NCBI GenBank assembly: GCA_041905405.1
Contig: JAYRLC010000004.1
Location: forward strand, 62,001-126,000
From: RAM1 sp041905405
GTDB taxonomy: Bacteria > Pseudomonadota > Gammaproteobacteria > Burkholderiales > Burkholderiaceae_C
Reading direction: 5' to 3'
Length of the DNA stretch: 64,000 nucleotides
Every line of letters begins with the position of its first letter. Position 1 is the stretch's first letter. A program made the position numbers and the translations under genes. Below, piece by piece: positions 31,154 to 40,348 of the stretch. A model generated the notes under the pieces. That model saw only the letters and a program-made list of their open reading frames with translations. It did not search any database and was not told where the DNA came from.

Positions 31154-32059
31154 ATGCCTGCGATCTCGTTCCAGTCGGTCTCCAAAACCTATTCCTCTGC
31201 CCGCGGACCCTTCCAGGCCCTGGATGGCGTCAGCTTCGACATCCAGCAGGGGGAATTCTTCGGCTTGCTGGGTCCCAACGGGGCTGGCAAGACCACCCTC
31301 ATCAGCATCCTGGCGGGGCTGTCGCGCCCCACCGCCGGCCGCGTGACCGTGCTCGGCCACGACGTGCAGGTCGACTATGCCCCGGCCCGCCGGCAGCTGG
31401 GCGTGGTGCCGCAGGAACTGGTCTTCGATCCGTTCTTTACCGTGCGCGAGGCGCTGCGCATCCAGTCCGGCTACTTCGGCATGAAGAACAACGACGCCTG
31501 GCTCGACGAACTGCTGGAAAGCCTGGGGCTGGCCGACAAGGCCGGCTCCAACATGCGCCAGCTGTCCGGCGGCATGAAACGGCGCGTGCTGGTGGCGCAG
31601 GCCCTGGTGCACAAGCCCCCCGTGATCGTGCTGGACGAACCCACCGCCGGCGTGGACGTGGAACTGCGCCAGACGCTGTGGCAGTTCATCGCCAGGCTGA
31701 ACCGGCAGGGCCACACCGTGCTGCTGACCACCCACTACCTGGAGGAGGCCGAGGCGCTGTGCTCGCGCATTGCCATGCTCAAGCAGGGGCGCGTCGTGGC
31801 GCTGGAGCGTACGAGCGAGCTGCTCAAGGCGGCTTCCAGCAATGTGCTGCGCTTCAAGCTGGACGGGGAACTGCCGCCTGCCCTGGCCGTGCAGGCGCGC
31901 GTGACCGGGCGCATCGTGCAGTTCCCGGCCCACAGTGCCGGCGAGATCGAGCAGTACCTGGCGGCCGTCCGCGAGGCCGGACTGAACGCCGAGGATGTGG
32001 AGATCCGCAAGGCCGATCTGGAGGACGTGTTCCTGGACGTCATGGGAGACAAAACATGA
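31154..32059 (+). CDS. ABC transporter ATP-binding protein (YadG-like, ABC-2 exporter)
   Basis: The 301-residue ATPase has Walker A GPNGAGKTT, signature QLSGGMKRR, Walker B VIVLDEPTAGVD and H-loop TTHYLEE, and a C-terminal extension of about 80 residues typical of ABC-2 drug/polysaccharide exporter ATPases. ATG 31154 is chosen because the ABC domain starts right after it; the frame open from 30917 runs through mlaB. It overlaps the permease gene by four bases. The substrate is unknown; the same gene pair follows mla genes in other Burkholderiales. Confidence 0.93.
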   Translation: MPAISFQSVSKTYSSARGPFQALDGVSFDIQQGEFFGLLGPNGAGKTTLISILAGLSRPTAGRVTVLGHDVQVDYAPARRQLGVVPQELVFDPFFTVREALRIQSGYFGMKNNDAWLDELLESLGLADKAGSNMRQLSGGMKRRVLVAQALVHKPPVIVLDEPTAGVDVELRQTLWQFIARLNRQGHTVLLTTHYLEEAEALCSRIAMLKQGRVVALERTSELLKAASSNVLRFKLDGELPPALAVQARVTGRIVQFPAHSAGEIEQYLAAVREAGLNAEDVEIRKADLEDVFLDVMGDKT

Positions 32060-32826
32060 GCAGCGGCACCATGACGGGCTGGCGGACCCTGCTGTACAAG
32101 GAAGTCCTGCGTTTCTGGAAGGTCGGCTTCCAGACCGTGGCGGCGCCCGTGCTCACGGCCATCCTGTACCTGCTGATCTTCGGCCACGTGCTGGAAGACC
32201 ACGTCAAGGTCTATGGCACGGTGAACTACACGGCATTCCTTGTGCCGGGCCTGGTGATGATGAGCGTGCTGCAGAACGCGTTCGCCAACAGCTCCTCATC
32301 GCTGATCCAGAGCAAGATCATGGGCAACCTCGTGTTCGTGCTGCTCACGCCGCTGTCGCACTGGAGCTGGTTCTTCGCCTACGTGGGCTCGTCGGTGGCC
32401 CGCGGCCTGGCGGTGGGAACGGGGGTGTTCCTGGTGACGGCGTGGTTCGCCAAACTGAGCTTTGTGGCGCCGCTGTGGATCCTGGTGTTTGCGGTGCTGG
32501 GTGCGGCCATGCTGGGCGCGTTGGGCCTGATCGCCGGGCTTTGGGCGGACAAGTTCGACCAGATGGCGGCGTTCCAGAATTTCATCATCATGCCCATGAC
32601 CTTCCTGTCGGGCGTGTTCTATTCCATCCACTCGCTGCCGGCCTTCTGGCAGGGCGTGAGCCACCTCAACCCGTTCTTCTACATGATCGACGGCTTTCGC
32701 TACGGGTTCTTCGGCGTGAGCGACGTGTCGCCGTGGCTGAGCCTGGGCATTGTGGCGACGGCGCTGGCGGTGGTCAGCGCGATTGCAGTCCACCTGCTGC
32801 GCATCGGCTACAAAATTCGTGGATAG
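32056..32826 (+). CDS. ABC-2 type transporter permease (YadH-like)
   Basis: The 256-residue protein has six hydrophobic segments and the ABC-2 signature region FQNFIIMPMTFLSGVFYSIHSLPAFWQGVSHLNPFFYMIDGFRYGFFG. It is the membrane half of the exporter whose ATPase gene overlaps it (ATGA). What it exports cannot be told from sequence. Confidence 0.93.
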   Translation: MSSGTMTGWRTLLYKEVLRFWKVGFQTVAAPVLTAILYLLIFGHVLEDHVKVYGTVNYTAFLVPGLVMMSVLQNAFANSSSSLIQSKIMGNLVFVLLTPLSHWSWFFAYVGSSVARGLAVGTGVFLVTAWFAKLSFVAPLWILVFAVLGAAMLGALGLIAGLWADKFDQMAAFQNFIIMPMTFLSGVFYSIHSLPAFWQGVSHLNPFFYMIDGFRYGFFGVSDVSPWLSLGIVATALAVVSAIAVHLLRIGYKIRG

Positions 32827-32833
32827 GCCCGTC

Positions 32834-33079
32834 ATGACCGCTGAAGAACTGAAAACCATCATCACCGCCGGGCTGCCCTGCGAGCACATCGACCTCAATG
32901 GCGACGGTCGCCACTGGTATGCGACCATCGTGTCCGCCGAATTCGAGGGCAAACGCCCCATCCAGCGCCATCAGCGGGTGTACGCCACGCTCGGTGCGAA
33001 AATGCATACCGACGAGGTTCACGCCCTGTCGATGAAAACGTTCACTCCCTCGGAGTGGGCGAACCAACCCCAACACTAG
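32834..33079 (+). CDS. BolA/IbaG family iron-sulfur metabolism protein
   Basis: The 81-residue protein is a stand-alone BolA domain of the IbaG (YrbA) type: MTAEELKTIITAGLPCEHIDLNGDGRHWYATIVS, then RHQRVYATLGAKMHTDEVHALSMKTFTP with the conserved histidine. Such proteins partner with monothiol glutaredoxins in iron-sulfur trafficking. In many proteobacteria this gene lies between the mla operon and murA, as here. ATG 32834 is chosen over an upstream in-frame start at 32750 that overlaps the permease gene. Confidence 0.92.
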   Translation: MTAEELKTIITAGLPCEHIDLNGDGRHWYATIVSAEFEGKRPIQRHQRVYATLGAKMHTDEVHALSMKTFTPSEWANQPQH

Positions 33080-33085
33080 TTCCCT

Positions 33086-34351
33086 ATGGACAAGCTGCTG
33101 ATTCGCGGGGGGCGCCAGCTCCACGGCGAGGTCCGGATTTCGGGCGCCAAGAACGCGGCGCTGCCCGAGTTGTGCGCCGCGCTGCTCACCGCCGAGCCGG
33201 TCACGCTGGCCAACGTCCCGCGCCTGCAGGACGTGAGCACCATGCTCAAGCTCATCCGCAACATGGGCGTGGCGGCTGAACGCGCGGACGACGGCACGGT
33301 CACCCTCAATGCCGGCAGCCTGAGCTCGCCTGAAGCGCCCTACGAACTGGTCAAGACCATGCGCGCCTCGGTACTGGCGCTGGGGCCGCTGCTGGCGCGG
33401 TTCGGCGAGGCGACGGTGTCGCTGCCCGGTGGCTGCGCCATCGGCTCGCGCCCGGTGGACCAGCACATCAAGGGCCTGCAGGCCATGGGCGCGGAGATCG
33501 TGGTGGAGCATGGCTACATGATCGCCAAGCTGCCCAAGGGCCGCACGCGGCTGAAGGGCGCGCGCATCACCACCGACATGGTCACCGTGACCGGGACGGA
33601 AAACTTCCTCATGGCCGCGGCGCTGGCCGAAGGCGAGACGGTGCTGGAAAACGCCGCCCAGGAACCCGAAATCCCCGACCTGGCCGAAATGCTCATCAAG
33701 ATGGGCGCCCGCATCGAAGGCCATGGCACCAGCCGCATCCGCATTCAGGGCGTGGAGCGGCTGCACGGCTGCACGCACCAGGTGGTGGCGGACCGGATCG
33801 AGACCGGCACGTTCCTGTGCGCCGTGGCGGCGACCAGCGGCGACGTGTTCCTGCGCCATGGCCGGGCGGACCATCTGGACGCGGTGATCGACAAGTTGCG
33901 CGAGGCCGGCGCAACGGTGACCGCGGCTGCGGACGGCATCCGCATCCAGGCCAGCGGCCGGCTGAAGGCGCAGTCGTTCCGCACCACCGAGTACCCCGGT
34001 TTTCCGACCGACATGCAGGCCCAGTTCATGGCGCTGAACATGATCGCCGAAGGCGCGTCCAAAGTGACCGAAACGATCTTCGAAAACCGGTTCATGCACG
34101 TGAACGAAATGGTGCGGCTGGGCGCTAGGATCCAGACCGACGGCAAGGTGGCCATGATCCAGGGCGTTGACAAGCTGTCCGGTGCGACGGTGATGGCCAC
34201 CGACCTGCGCGCCTCGGCCAGCCTGGTGATTGCCGGACTGGTGGCCGAAGGCGAAACGCTGGTGGATCGCATCTACCACCTGGACCGTGGCTACGACCAG
34301 ATGGAAGCCAAGCTGCGCGGCATTGGCGCTGACATTGAACGGGTGAAGTGA
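33086..34351 (+). CDS. murA: UDP-N-acetylglucosamine 1-carboxyvinyltransferase
   Basis: MurA transfers enolpyruvate from PEP to UDP-GlcNAc, the first committed step of peptidoglycan synthesis. The 421-residue protein has KNAALPELCAALL near the N-terminus and the catalytic, fosfomycin-reactive Cys117 in LPGGCAIGSRPVDQH, plus the late TEYPGFPTDMQAQFMAL. It lies between the BolA gene and hisG, a typical betaproteobacterial order, and its TGA overlaps the hisG ATG by one base. Confidence 0.96.
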   Translation: MDKLLIRGGRQLHGEVRISGAKNAALPELCAALLTAEPVTLANVPRLQDVSTMLKLIRNMGVAAERADDGTVTLNAGSLSSPEAPYELVKTMRASVLALGPLLARFGEATVSLPGGCAIGSRPVDQHIKGLQAMGAEIVVEHGYMIAKLPKGRTRLKGARITTDMVTVTGTENFLMAAALAEGETVLENAAQEPEIPDLAEMLIKMGARIEGHGTSRIRIQGVERLHGCTHQVVADRIETGTFLCAVAATSGDVFLRHGRADHLDAVIDKLREAGATVTAAADGIRIQASGRLKAQSFRTTEYPGFPTDMQAQFMALNMIAEGASKVTETIFENRFMHVNEMVRLGARIQTDGKVAMIQGVDKLSGATVMATDLRASASLVIAGLVAEGETLVDRIYHLDRGYDQMEAKLRGIGADIERVK

Positions 34352-35007
34352 TGCTGACCCTCGCGCTGTCCAAGGGACGCATTTTTGACGAGACCCTGCC
34401 GCTGCTGAAAGCCGCCGGCATCGAGGTGCTGGAAGACCCCGAAAAATCCCGCAAGCTGATCCTGCCCACGAGCCGTCCCGAGGTTCGCGTGGTGCTGGTC
34501 CGCGCGACCGACGTGCCGACCTACGTGCAGTACGGCGGGGCCGATCTGGGCGTGACCGGTCTGGACACGCTGATCGAGCATGGCGCGCATTCGGGCGGCG
34601 CCACCGGCCTGTACCAGCCGCTGGACCTGCAGATTGCCAAATGCCGTGTCAGTGTTGCCGTGCGTGCCGACTTTGACTACGCGACGGCCGTGCGCCAGGG
34701 TTCCCGTCTGAAGGTTGCCACCAAATACGTCGGCATCGCGCGCGAGTTTTTCGCCGCCAAGGGCGTGCACGTGGACATGATCAAGCTGTACGGCAGCATG
34801 GAACTCGCGCCGCTCACCGGGCTGGCCGACGCCATCGTGGACCTGGTGTCTACCGGCAGCACGCTCAAGGCCAACAACCTGGTCGAAGTCGAGCGCATCA
34901 TGGACATCAGCTCGCGCCTGGTGGTGAACCAGGCCGCGCTCAAGCTCAAGCAGGAACCGATCCGCCGCATCATCGACGCCTTTGCCGGCGCCATCCCGGC
35001 CCCCTGA
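34351..35007 (+). CDS. hisG: ATP phosphoribosyltransferase, short form
   Basis: HisG condenses ATP with PRPP, the first and regulated step of histidine synthesis. The 218-residue protein starts LTLALSKGRIFDETLPLL and contains GADLGVTGLDTLIE and the PRPP loop DAIVDLVSTGSTLKANNL. It ends without the C-terminal histidine-binding domain of the long form, so it is HisG(S) and needs the HisZ regulatory subunit, which is not in this window. ATG 34351 is preferred; a GTG directly before it at 34348 is possible. Confidence 0.95.
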   Translation: MLTLALSKGRIFDETLPLLKAAGIEVLEDPEKSRKLILPTSRPEVRVVLVRATDVPTYVQYGGADLGVTGLDTLIEHGAHSGGATGLYQPLDLQIAKCRVSVAVRADFDYATAVRQGSRLKVATKYVGIAREFFAAKGVHVDMIKLYGSMELAPLTGLADAIVDLVSTGSTLKANNLVEVERIMDISSRLVVNQAALKLKQEPIRRIIDAFAGAIPAP

Positions 35008-35026
35008 GGGCCCTTTCAGAACCGCC

Positions 35027-36394
35027 ATGCAAGCCACCGCCAAGCCCCTTCGCCTCGCCACCACGGACGCCTCATTCGAGCAGGCATTCAAGGCCAGGCT
35101 GCATTGGGCGGCGGACGACGACGCGGCCATCGAGCAGCGCGTGGCCGGGATCCTGGCCGACGTGCAGCGCCGGGGTGACGAAGCCGTCCTTGAATACACC
35201 CGCCGCTTCGACGGCCTGGATGCGTCTTCGGTGGCGCAGCTGGAGCTCACGCAGGACGACTTCCGGCAGGCTTTCGATGCCCTGCCGCAGGCGCAGCGCA
35301 GCGCGTTGCAGGCCGCCGCCGACCGCGTCCGCAGCTACCACGACGCGCAGAAGCGCGCCGGCGGCGAAAGCTGGAGCTACCGCGACGCCGACGGCACGCT
35401 GCTGGGACAGAAAGTCACCCCGCTGGACCGCGCGGGCATCTACGTGCCCGGCGGCAAGGCGGCTTACCCGTCCAGCCTGCTCATGAACGCCATCCCCGCC
35501 CATGTAGCCGGCGTGGCGGAAATCATCATGGTCGTGCCCACGCCGGTGCGCGGCAGCATTGCCACGGGCGGGCAGGGCGGCGATGGCGCGGCGCAGGGCG
35601 AGCGCAACCCGCTCGTGCTGGCTGCGGCGTACGTGGCCGGCGTCACGCGTGCCTTCACGATCGGCGGCGCACAGGCCGTGGGCGCGCTGGCCTACGGCAC
35701 GGCAACCGTGCCCAAGGTCGACAAGATCACCGGCCCCGGCAACGCCTACGTCGCCAGCGCCAAGCGCCGCGTGTTCGGCCAGGTCGGCATCGACATGATC
35801 GCGGGGCCCAGCGAAATCCTGGTGCTGGCGGACGGCACGACGCGCCCCGACTGGGTGGCGATGGACCTGTTCAGCCAGGCCGAGCATGACGAGCTGGCGC
35901 AGAGCATCCTGCTGTGCCCCGACGCGGCCTACATCGATCGCGTGCAGGCCGAGATCGACCGCCTGCTGCCCACGATGCCGCGCGCCGCGATCATCGCCAA
36001 AAGCCTGAACGACCGCGGCGCGCTGATCCACACGCGCAGCATGGAAGAGGCCTGCGAGCTCAGCAACCGCATCGCCCCCGAGCATCTGGAAGTCTCCAGC
36101 ACCGACCCGCACCGCTGGGAGCCGCTGCTGCGCCATGCGGGCGCGATCTTCCTGGGCGCTTTCACCAGCGAAAGCCTGGGCGACTACTGCGCCGGTCCCA
36201 ACCACGTGCTGCCCACCTCGGGCACGGCACGTTTCTCGGGGCCGCTGGGCGTGTACGACTTCCAGAAGCGCAGCAGCATCATCGAAGTGAGCGAAGCCGG
36301 CGCGCAAAAGCTGGGCACCATCGCCGCCGAGCTGGCCTATGGCGAGGGCCTGCAGGCCCACGCCCAGGCCGCCGAGATGAGGCTCAAGCGATGA
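35027..36394 (+). CDS. hisD: Histidinol dehydrogenase
   Basis: HisD is the zinc- and NAD-dependent enzyme for the last two oxidations, from histidinol to histidine. The 455-residue protein shows LDRAGIYVPGGKAAYPSSLLMNAIPA, the FTIGGAQAVGALAYGTATVPKVDKITGPGN block, and AGPSEILVLAD. FSQAEHDELAQ holds metal ligands and GDYCAGPNHVLPTSGTARF completes the site. A Gly-rich insertion (GSIATGGQGGDGAAQGERN) lies before the NAD region; it reads as an in-frame loop, not an error. ATG 35027 is used because the upstream frame lies in hisG. Confidence 0.96.
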   Translation: MQATAKPLRLATTDASFEQAFKARLHWAADDDAAIEQRVAGILADVQRRGDEAVLEYTRRFDGLDASSVAQLELTQDDFRQAFDALPQAQRSALQAAADRVRSYHDAQKRAGGESWSYRDADGTLLGQKVTPLDRAGIYVPGGKAAYPSSLLMNAIPAHVAGVAEIIMVVPTPVRGSIATGGQGGDGAAQGERNPLVLAAAYVAGVTRAFTIGGAQAVGALAYGTATVPKVDKITGPGNAYVASAKRRVFGQVGIDMIAGPSEILVLADGTTRPDWVAMDLFSQAEHDELAQSILLCPDAAYIDRVQAEIDRLLPTMPRAAIIAKSLNDRGALIHTRSMEEACELSNRIAPEHLEVSSTDPHRWEPLLRHAGAIFLGAFTSESLGDYCAGPNHVLPTSGTARFSGPLGVYDFQKRSSIIEVSEAGAQKLGTIAAELAYGEGLQAHAQAAEMRLKR

Positions 36395-37458
36395 GCGATC
36401 TGGCATCGCGCGTGTTCCGCGCCGACGTGCAGTCCATGCACGCCTACGCCGTGCAGCCCTCCGCCGGTCTGCTCAAGCTGGACGCGATGGAGAACCCGCA
36501 TCGCCTGCCGGCCGGCTTGCAGGTTGCGCTGGGCGAGCGTCTGGGTGCGCTGGCGCTGAACCGTTATCCCGGCGACCGCCTGGGCGATCTGCGCATTGCA
36601 TTGGCGGCCCATGCACAGATGCCGGCTGGCTTCGACCTGATGCTGGGTAATGGATCGGACGAACTCATTTCGCTGCTGGCCATGGCCTGCGACGTGCCGG
36701 GCGCGTCCATCCTGGCGCCCCTGCCGGGTTTTGTCATGTACGCGATGAGCGCGCAACTGCAGGGGCTGAAGTTCATCGGCGTGGACCTGACGCCCGACTT
36801 CGAGCTCGATGAGTCCGCCATGCTGGCCGCCATCGACAAGCACCAGCCGACCATCGTCTACCTGGCCTACCCCAACAACCCGACGGCCAACCTGTGGGAC
36901 GACGCGGTGATCGACAGGATCATTGCGGCGGCGCCCGGGCTGGTCGTGATGGACGAGGCCTACCAGCCGTTCGCCAGCCGCAGCTACATCGACCGCGTGG
37001 CGCGCCACGGCAACGTGCTGCTGATGCGCACGCTCAGCAAGTTCGGCCTGGCCGGCGTGCGGCTGGGCTACATGATGGGACCGCGCGAACTCATCGCCCA
37101 GATCGACAAGGTGCGCCCGCCGTACAACATCAGCGTGCTCAACGCCGAGGCGGCGTTGTTCGCGCTGGAGCATGCGCAGGTGTTCGACGCCCAGGCGCAG
37201 GACCTGCGCGCGCAACGCGAGCGCCTGCAGCAGGCCCTGGCCCGCTTGAGCGGCGTGAAAAGCTGGCCGAGCGACGCCAACATGATCCTGGTGCGTGTGC
37301 CCGACGCGGGAAAGACCTTTGAAGGAATGAAGGCCCGCGGCGTGCTGGTCAAGAACGTTTCTAAAATGCACCCGTTGCTGGCCAATTGCCTGCGCCTGAC
37401 CGTTGGCACCGCCGATGAGAATACGCAGATGCTGGCCGCCCTTGAAGCCTCCCTATGA
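36391..37458 (+). CDS. hisC: Histidinol-phosphate aminotransferase
   Basis: This PLP enzyme transaminates imidazole acetol phosphate to histidinol phosphate. The 355-residue fold type I aminotransferase has LDAMENPHRLP, GNGSDELISLLAMA, YPNNPTANLW and DEAYQPFA. The PLP lysine is in MRTLSKFGLAGVRLGY. The start overlaps the hisD stop (ATGA) and the stop overlaps hisB (ATGA); the much longer frame from 35914 is an artefact inside hisD. Confidence 0.96.
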   Translation: MSDLASRVFRADVQSMHAYAVQPSAGLLKLDAMENPHRLPAGLQVALGERLGALALNRYPGDRLGDLRIALAAHAQMPAGFDLMLGNGSDELISLLAMACDVPGASILAPLPGFVMYAMSAQLQGLKFIGVDLTPDFELDESAMLAAIDKHQPTIVYLAYPNNPTANLWDDAVIDRIIAAAPGLVVMDEAYQPFASRSYIDRVARHGNVLLMRTLSKFGLAGVRLGYMMGPRELIAQIDKVRPPYNISVLNAEAALFALEHAQVFDAQAQDLRAQRERLQQALARLSGVKSWPSDANMILVRVPDAGKTFEGMKARGVLVKNVSKMHPLLANCLRLTVGTADENTQMLAALEASL

Positions 37459-38084
37459 CCACCGAACGTATCGCTGAAGCGAACCTGACAAACAACCCCC
37501 GACAAGCGGAGGTTGTGCGCAACACCGCGGAAACCAAAATCACAGTCCAGGTCAACCTGGACGGCACCGGCAAGGCGTCACTGGCCACCGGCATCGGCTT
37601 CTTCGACCACATGCTGGACCAGATCGCGCGCCACGGTCTGATCGACCTGGACATCCACGCCGACGGCGACCTGCACATCGACGGCCACCACACGGTCGAG
37701 GACGTGGGCATCACGCTGGGTCAGGCCGTGGCCAAGGCTGTGGGCGACAAAAAGGGCATCCGCCGCTACGGCCACGCCTATGTGCCGCTGGACGAGGCGC
37801 TGTCGCGTGTGGTGATCGACTTTTCCGGACGGCCCGGTCTGATCATGAACGTGCCGTTCAAAAGCGGAATGATCGGTACGTTCGACAGCCAGCTCGCGCA
37901 CGAGTTCTTCCAGGGCTTCGTCAACCATGCGTTCGTCACGCTGCACGTGGACAACCTGCGCGGCGAGAACGCCCACCACCAGTGCGAAACCGTGTTCAAG
38001 GCCTTTGCCCGTGCGCTGCGCGCTGCGCTGGAGTTCGACCCCCGCTCGGCCGGGACCATTCCCTCCACCAAGGGCTCGCTCTGA
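37455..38084 (+). CDS. hisB: Imidazoleglycerol-phosphate dehydratase (monofunctional)
   Basis: HisB dehydrates imidazole glycerol phosphate. The 209-residue protein has the two metal-binding histidine motifs, GFFDHMLDQIARHG with HIDGHHTVEDVGI in the first half and VNHAFVTLHVDNLRGENAHHQCE in the second. The N-terminal HAD phosphatase domain of the enterobacterial fusion is absent, so histidinol-phosphatase must be encoded elsewhere. The first 15-20 residues are a non-conserved extension; the ATG at 37455 is kept because it overlaps the hisC stop. Confidence 0.95.
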   Translation: MTTERIAEANLTNNPRQAEVVRNTAETKITVQVNLDGTGKASLATGIGFFDHMLDQIARHGLIDLDIHADGDLHIDGHHTVEDVGITLGQAVAKAVGDKKGIRRYGHAYVPLDEALSRVVIDFSGRPGLIMNVPFKSGMIGTFDSQLAHEFFQGFVNHAFVTLHVDNLRGENAHHQCETVFKAFARALRAALEFDPRSAGTIPSTKGSL

Positions 38085-38106
38085 CGCTCGTTCCGTCCGG
38101 ACATTC

Positions 38107-38751
38107 ATGAGAACCGTTGCAGTCGTCGACTACGGCATGGGGAACCTGCGCTCCGTTTCGCAGGCAGTGCAGCATGTGGTGCAGGACAGTGGGTTCACGG
38201 CCATTGTCACCTCGCGTCCGGAAGAAGTCCGGGCCGCCGAGCGCATCGTCCTGCCGGGGCAGGGCGCCATGCCCGACTGCATGCGCGAGCTGCGCGAGTC
38301 GGGCCTGCTGGAGTCCGTTCTGGAGGCCGCGGCGTCCAAACCCCTATTTGGCGTCTGTGTCGGCATGCAAATGCTGCTGGACGCCAGCGACGAAGGCCCC
38401 ACCGACGGACTGGGCCTGATCCCGGGCTGTGTCGTGCGCTTCAACCTGGCCGGGCGCTACCAGCCGGACGGCAGCCGCTACAAGGTGCCGCAGATGGGCT
38501 GGAACGAGGTGCTGCAGACCGGCGCGCACCCCATCTGGGCTGGCGTGCCAGACGGCAGCTACTTCTATTTCGTGCACAGCTACCATGCCCGAACGTCGGA
38601 TGCGCGCCACAGCGTTGGCGAGGCCGACTACGGCGGGCGCTTTACCGCCGCCATCGCGCGCGATAATATTTTTGCAACCCAGTTCCATCCAGAGAAGAGC
38701 GCACAACACGGACTGGCCCTGTACCGCAACTTCCTCACCTGGCAACCCTGA
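38107..38751 (+). CDS. hisH: Imidazole glycerol phosphate synthase subunit HisH
   Basis: HisH is the glutaminase half of IGP synthase and supplies ammonia to HisF. The 214-residue class I amidotransferase has VVDYGMGNLRSV, the oxyanion strand VLPGQGAMPDC, the nucleophile cysteine in LFGVCVGMQML, and the catalytic His-Glu pair in TQFHPEKSAQHG. hisA follows 25 bases later. Confidence 0.96.
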   Translation: MRTVAVVDYGMGNLRSVSQAVQHVVQDSGFTAIVTSRPEEVRAAERIVLPGQGAMPDCMRELRESGLLESVLEAAASKPLFGVCVGMQMLLDASDEGPTDGLGLIPGCVVRFNLAGRYQPDGSRYKVPQMGWNEVLQTGAHPIWAGVPDGSYFYFVHSYHARTSDARHSVGEADYGGRFTAAIARDNIFATQFHPEKSAQHGLALYRNFLTWQP

Positions 38752-38776
38752 AATCCGATCCGCTTCTCTACGGACC

Positions 38777-39517
38777 ATGCTACTGATTCCCGCGATTGAT
38801 CTGAAAGACGGCCATTGCGTGCGCCTCAAACAGGGCGACATGGACCAGGCCACCATCTTCAGCGAAGACCCGGCGGCCATGGCCGCCGGCTGGCTCGAAA
38901 AAGGCGCCCGGCGCCTTCACCTGGTGGACCTGAACGGTGCGTTCGCGGGCAAACCGCAGAATTTCGCCGCCATCAAGTCCATCCTGAAGGCCGTGGGCGA
39001 CGACATCCCCGTGCAGCTGGGTGGCGGCATCCGCGACCTGGACACGATCGAAAAATACATCGACGGCGGCCTGCGCTACGTGATCATCGGCACCGCCGCG
39101 GTCAAGAACCCCGGCTTCCTGAAAGACGCCTGCACGGCGTTTGGCGGTCACATCATCGTCGGCCTGGACGCCAAGGACGGCAAGGTTGCCACCGACGGCT
39201 GGAGCAAACTGACCGGCCATGAGGTGATCGACCTGGCGAAGAAGTTCGAGGACTGGGGCGTCGAATCGATCATCTACACCGACATCGGTCGCGACGGCAT
39301 GCTCAGCGGCATCAACATCGAGGCCACCGTCAAGCTGGCGCAGGCGCTGACCATCCCGGTGATCGCCTCGGGTGGCCTGGGCAGCATGGCCGACATCGAA
39401 AAGCTCTGCGCCGTGGAAGACGAAGGCATTGAAGGCGTGATCTGTGGCCGCGCGATCTATTCGGGTGATCTGGACTTTGCCAAGGCCCAGGAACGCGCTG
39501 ACGAACTGAACGGATAA
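38777..39517 (+). CDS. hisA: HisA, ProFAR isomerase
   Basis: HisA carries out the Amadori isomerisation of ProFAR to PRFAR. The 246-residue (beta/alpha)8 barrel shows the catalytic aspartate in LLIPAIDLKDG, QLGGGIRDLDTIE, and the second catalytic Asp in YTDIGRDGMLSGINIE, and the C-terminal phosphate loop IASGGLGSMAD. ATG 38777 gives the normal start; the open frame extending upstream lies inside hisH. Confidence 0.96.
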   Translation: MLLIPAIDLKDGHCVRLKQGDMDQATIFSEDPAAMAAGWLEKGARRLHLVDLNGAFAGKPQNFAAIKSILKAVGDDIPVQLGGGIRDLDTIEKYIDGGLRYVIIGTAAVKNPGFLKDACTAFGGHIIVGLDAKDGKVATDGWSKLTGHEVIDLAKKFEDWGVESIIYTDIGRDGMLSGINIEATVKLAQALTIPVIASGGLGSMADIEKLCAVEDEGIEGVICGRAIYSGDLDFAKAQERADELNG

Positions 39518-39523
39518 CGCCCC

Positions 39524-40309
39524 TTGCTCGCCAAACGCATCATTCCCTGCCTGGACGTCACCGGCGGCCGGGTCGTCAAGGGCGTCAACTTCGTGGAACT
39601 GCGCGATGCCGGTGACCCGGTGGAGATCGCGGCGCGCTACAACGAACAGGGCGCCGACGAACTCACGTTCCTGGACATCACGGCCACCAGTGACGGGCGC
39701 GACCTGATCCTGCACATCATCGAGGCCGTGGCCTCGCAGGTGTTCATTCCGCTGACCGTTGGCGGTGGCGTGCGCACCGTGGCCGATGTGCGCCGCCTGC
39801 TCAATGCGGGCGCCGACAAGACCAGCTTCAACTCCGCCGCCATCGCGGACCCGGACGTGATCACGGCGGCGTCGGCCAAGTACGGCGCGCAGTGCATCGT
39901 GGTGGCGATCGACGCCAAGCGCCGGTCGGCCGAGGACGCTGCGGCGCGCGGTCCCGGCTGGGACGTCTACAGCCACGGCGGCCGCAAAAACACCGGTCTG
40001 GATGCCGTGGCCTGGGCCAGCGAGATGGCGCGGCGCGGCGCGGGCGAGATCCTGCTGACCAGCATGGACCGTGACGGCACCAAATCCGGATTCGACCTGG
40101 CGTTGACCCGCGCGGTCAGCGACGCGGTGGACGTGCCGGTCATTTCGTCCGGCGGCGTGGGCAATCTCGACCATCTGGCTGACGGCATCCAGCAGGGCGG
40201 GGCAGACGCCGTGCTGGCGGCCAGCATCTTCCACTATGGCGAGTACACGGTGCAGCAGGCCAAGGAGCGCATGGCGCAGCGCGGCATCCCCGTGCGCCTG
40301 GCCGCCTGA
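39524..40309 (+). CDS. hisF: Imidazole glycerol phosphate synthase subunit HisF
   Basis: HisF is the cyclase half of IGP synthase and uses ammonia from HisH. The 261-residue barrel has the catalytic aspartate in AKRIIPCLDVTGGRVVKGVNF, FLDITATSDGRD, VGGGVRTVADVRRLLNAGADK, and TSMDRDGTKSGFDL. It starts with TTG at 39524, since the conserved LAKRIIPCLD follows at once and there is no nearby ATG. This is one of two TTG starts I accept in the window. Confidence 0.95.
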   Translation: MLAKRIIPCLDVTGGRVVKGVNFVELRDAGDPVEIAARYNEQGADELTFLDITATSDGRDLILHIIEAVASQVFIPLTVGGGVRTVADVRRLLNAGADKTSFNSAAIADPDVITAASAKYGAQCIVVAIDAKRRSAEDAAARGPGWDVYSHGGRKNTGLDAVAWASEMARRGAGEILLTSMDRDGTKSGFDLALTRAVSDAVDVPVISSGGVGNLDHLADGIQQGGADAVLAASIFHYGEYTVQQAKERMAQRGIPVRLAA

Positions 40310-40348
40310 CCGCCCCCCGGTCTGCGGGACATCGCCGACAATAGGGCC

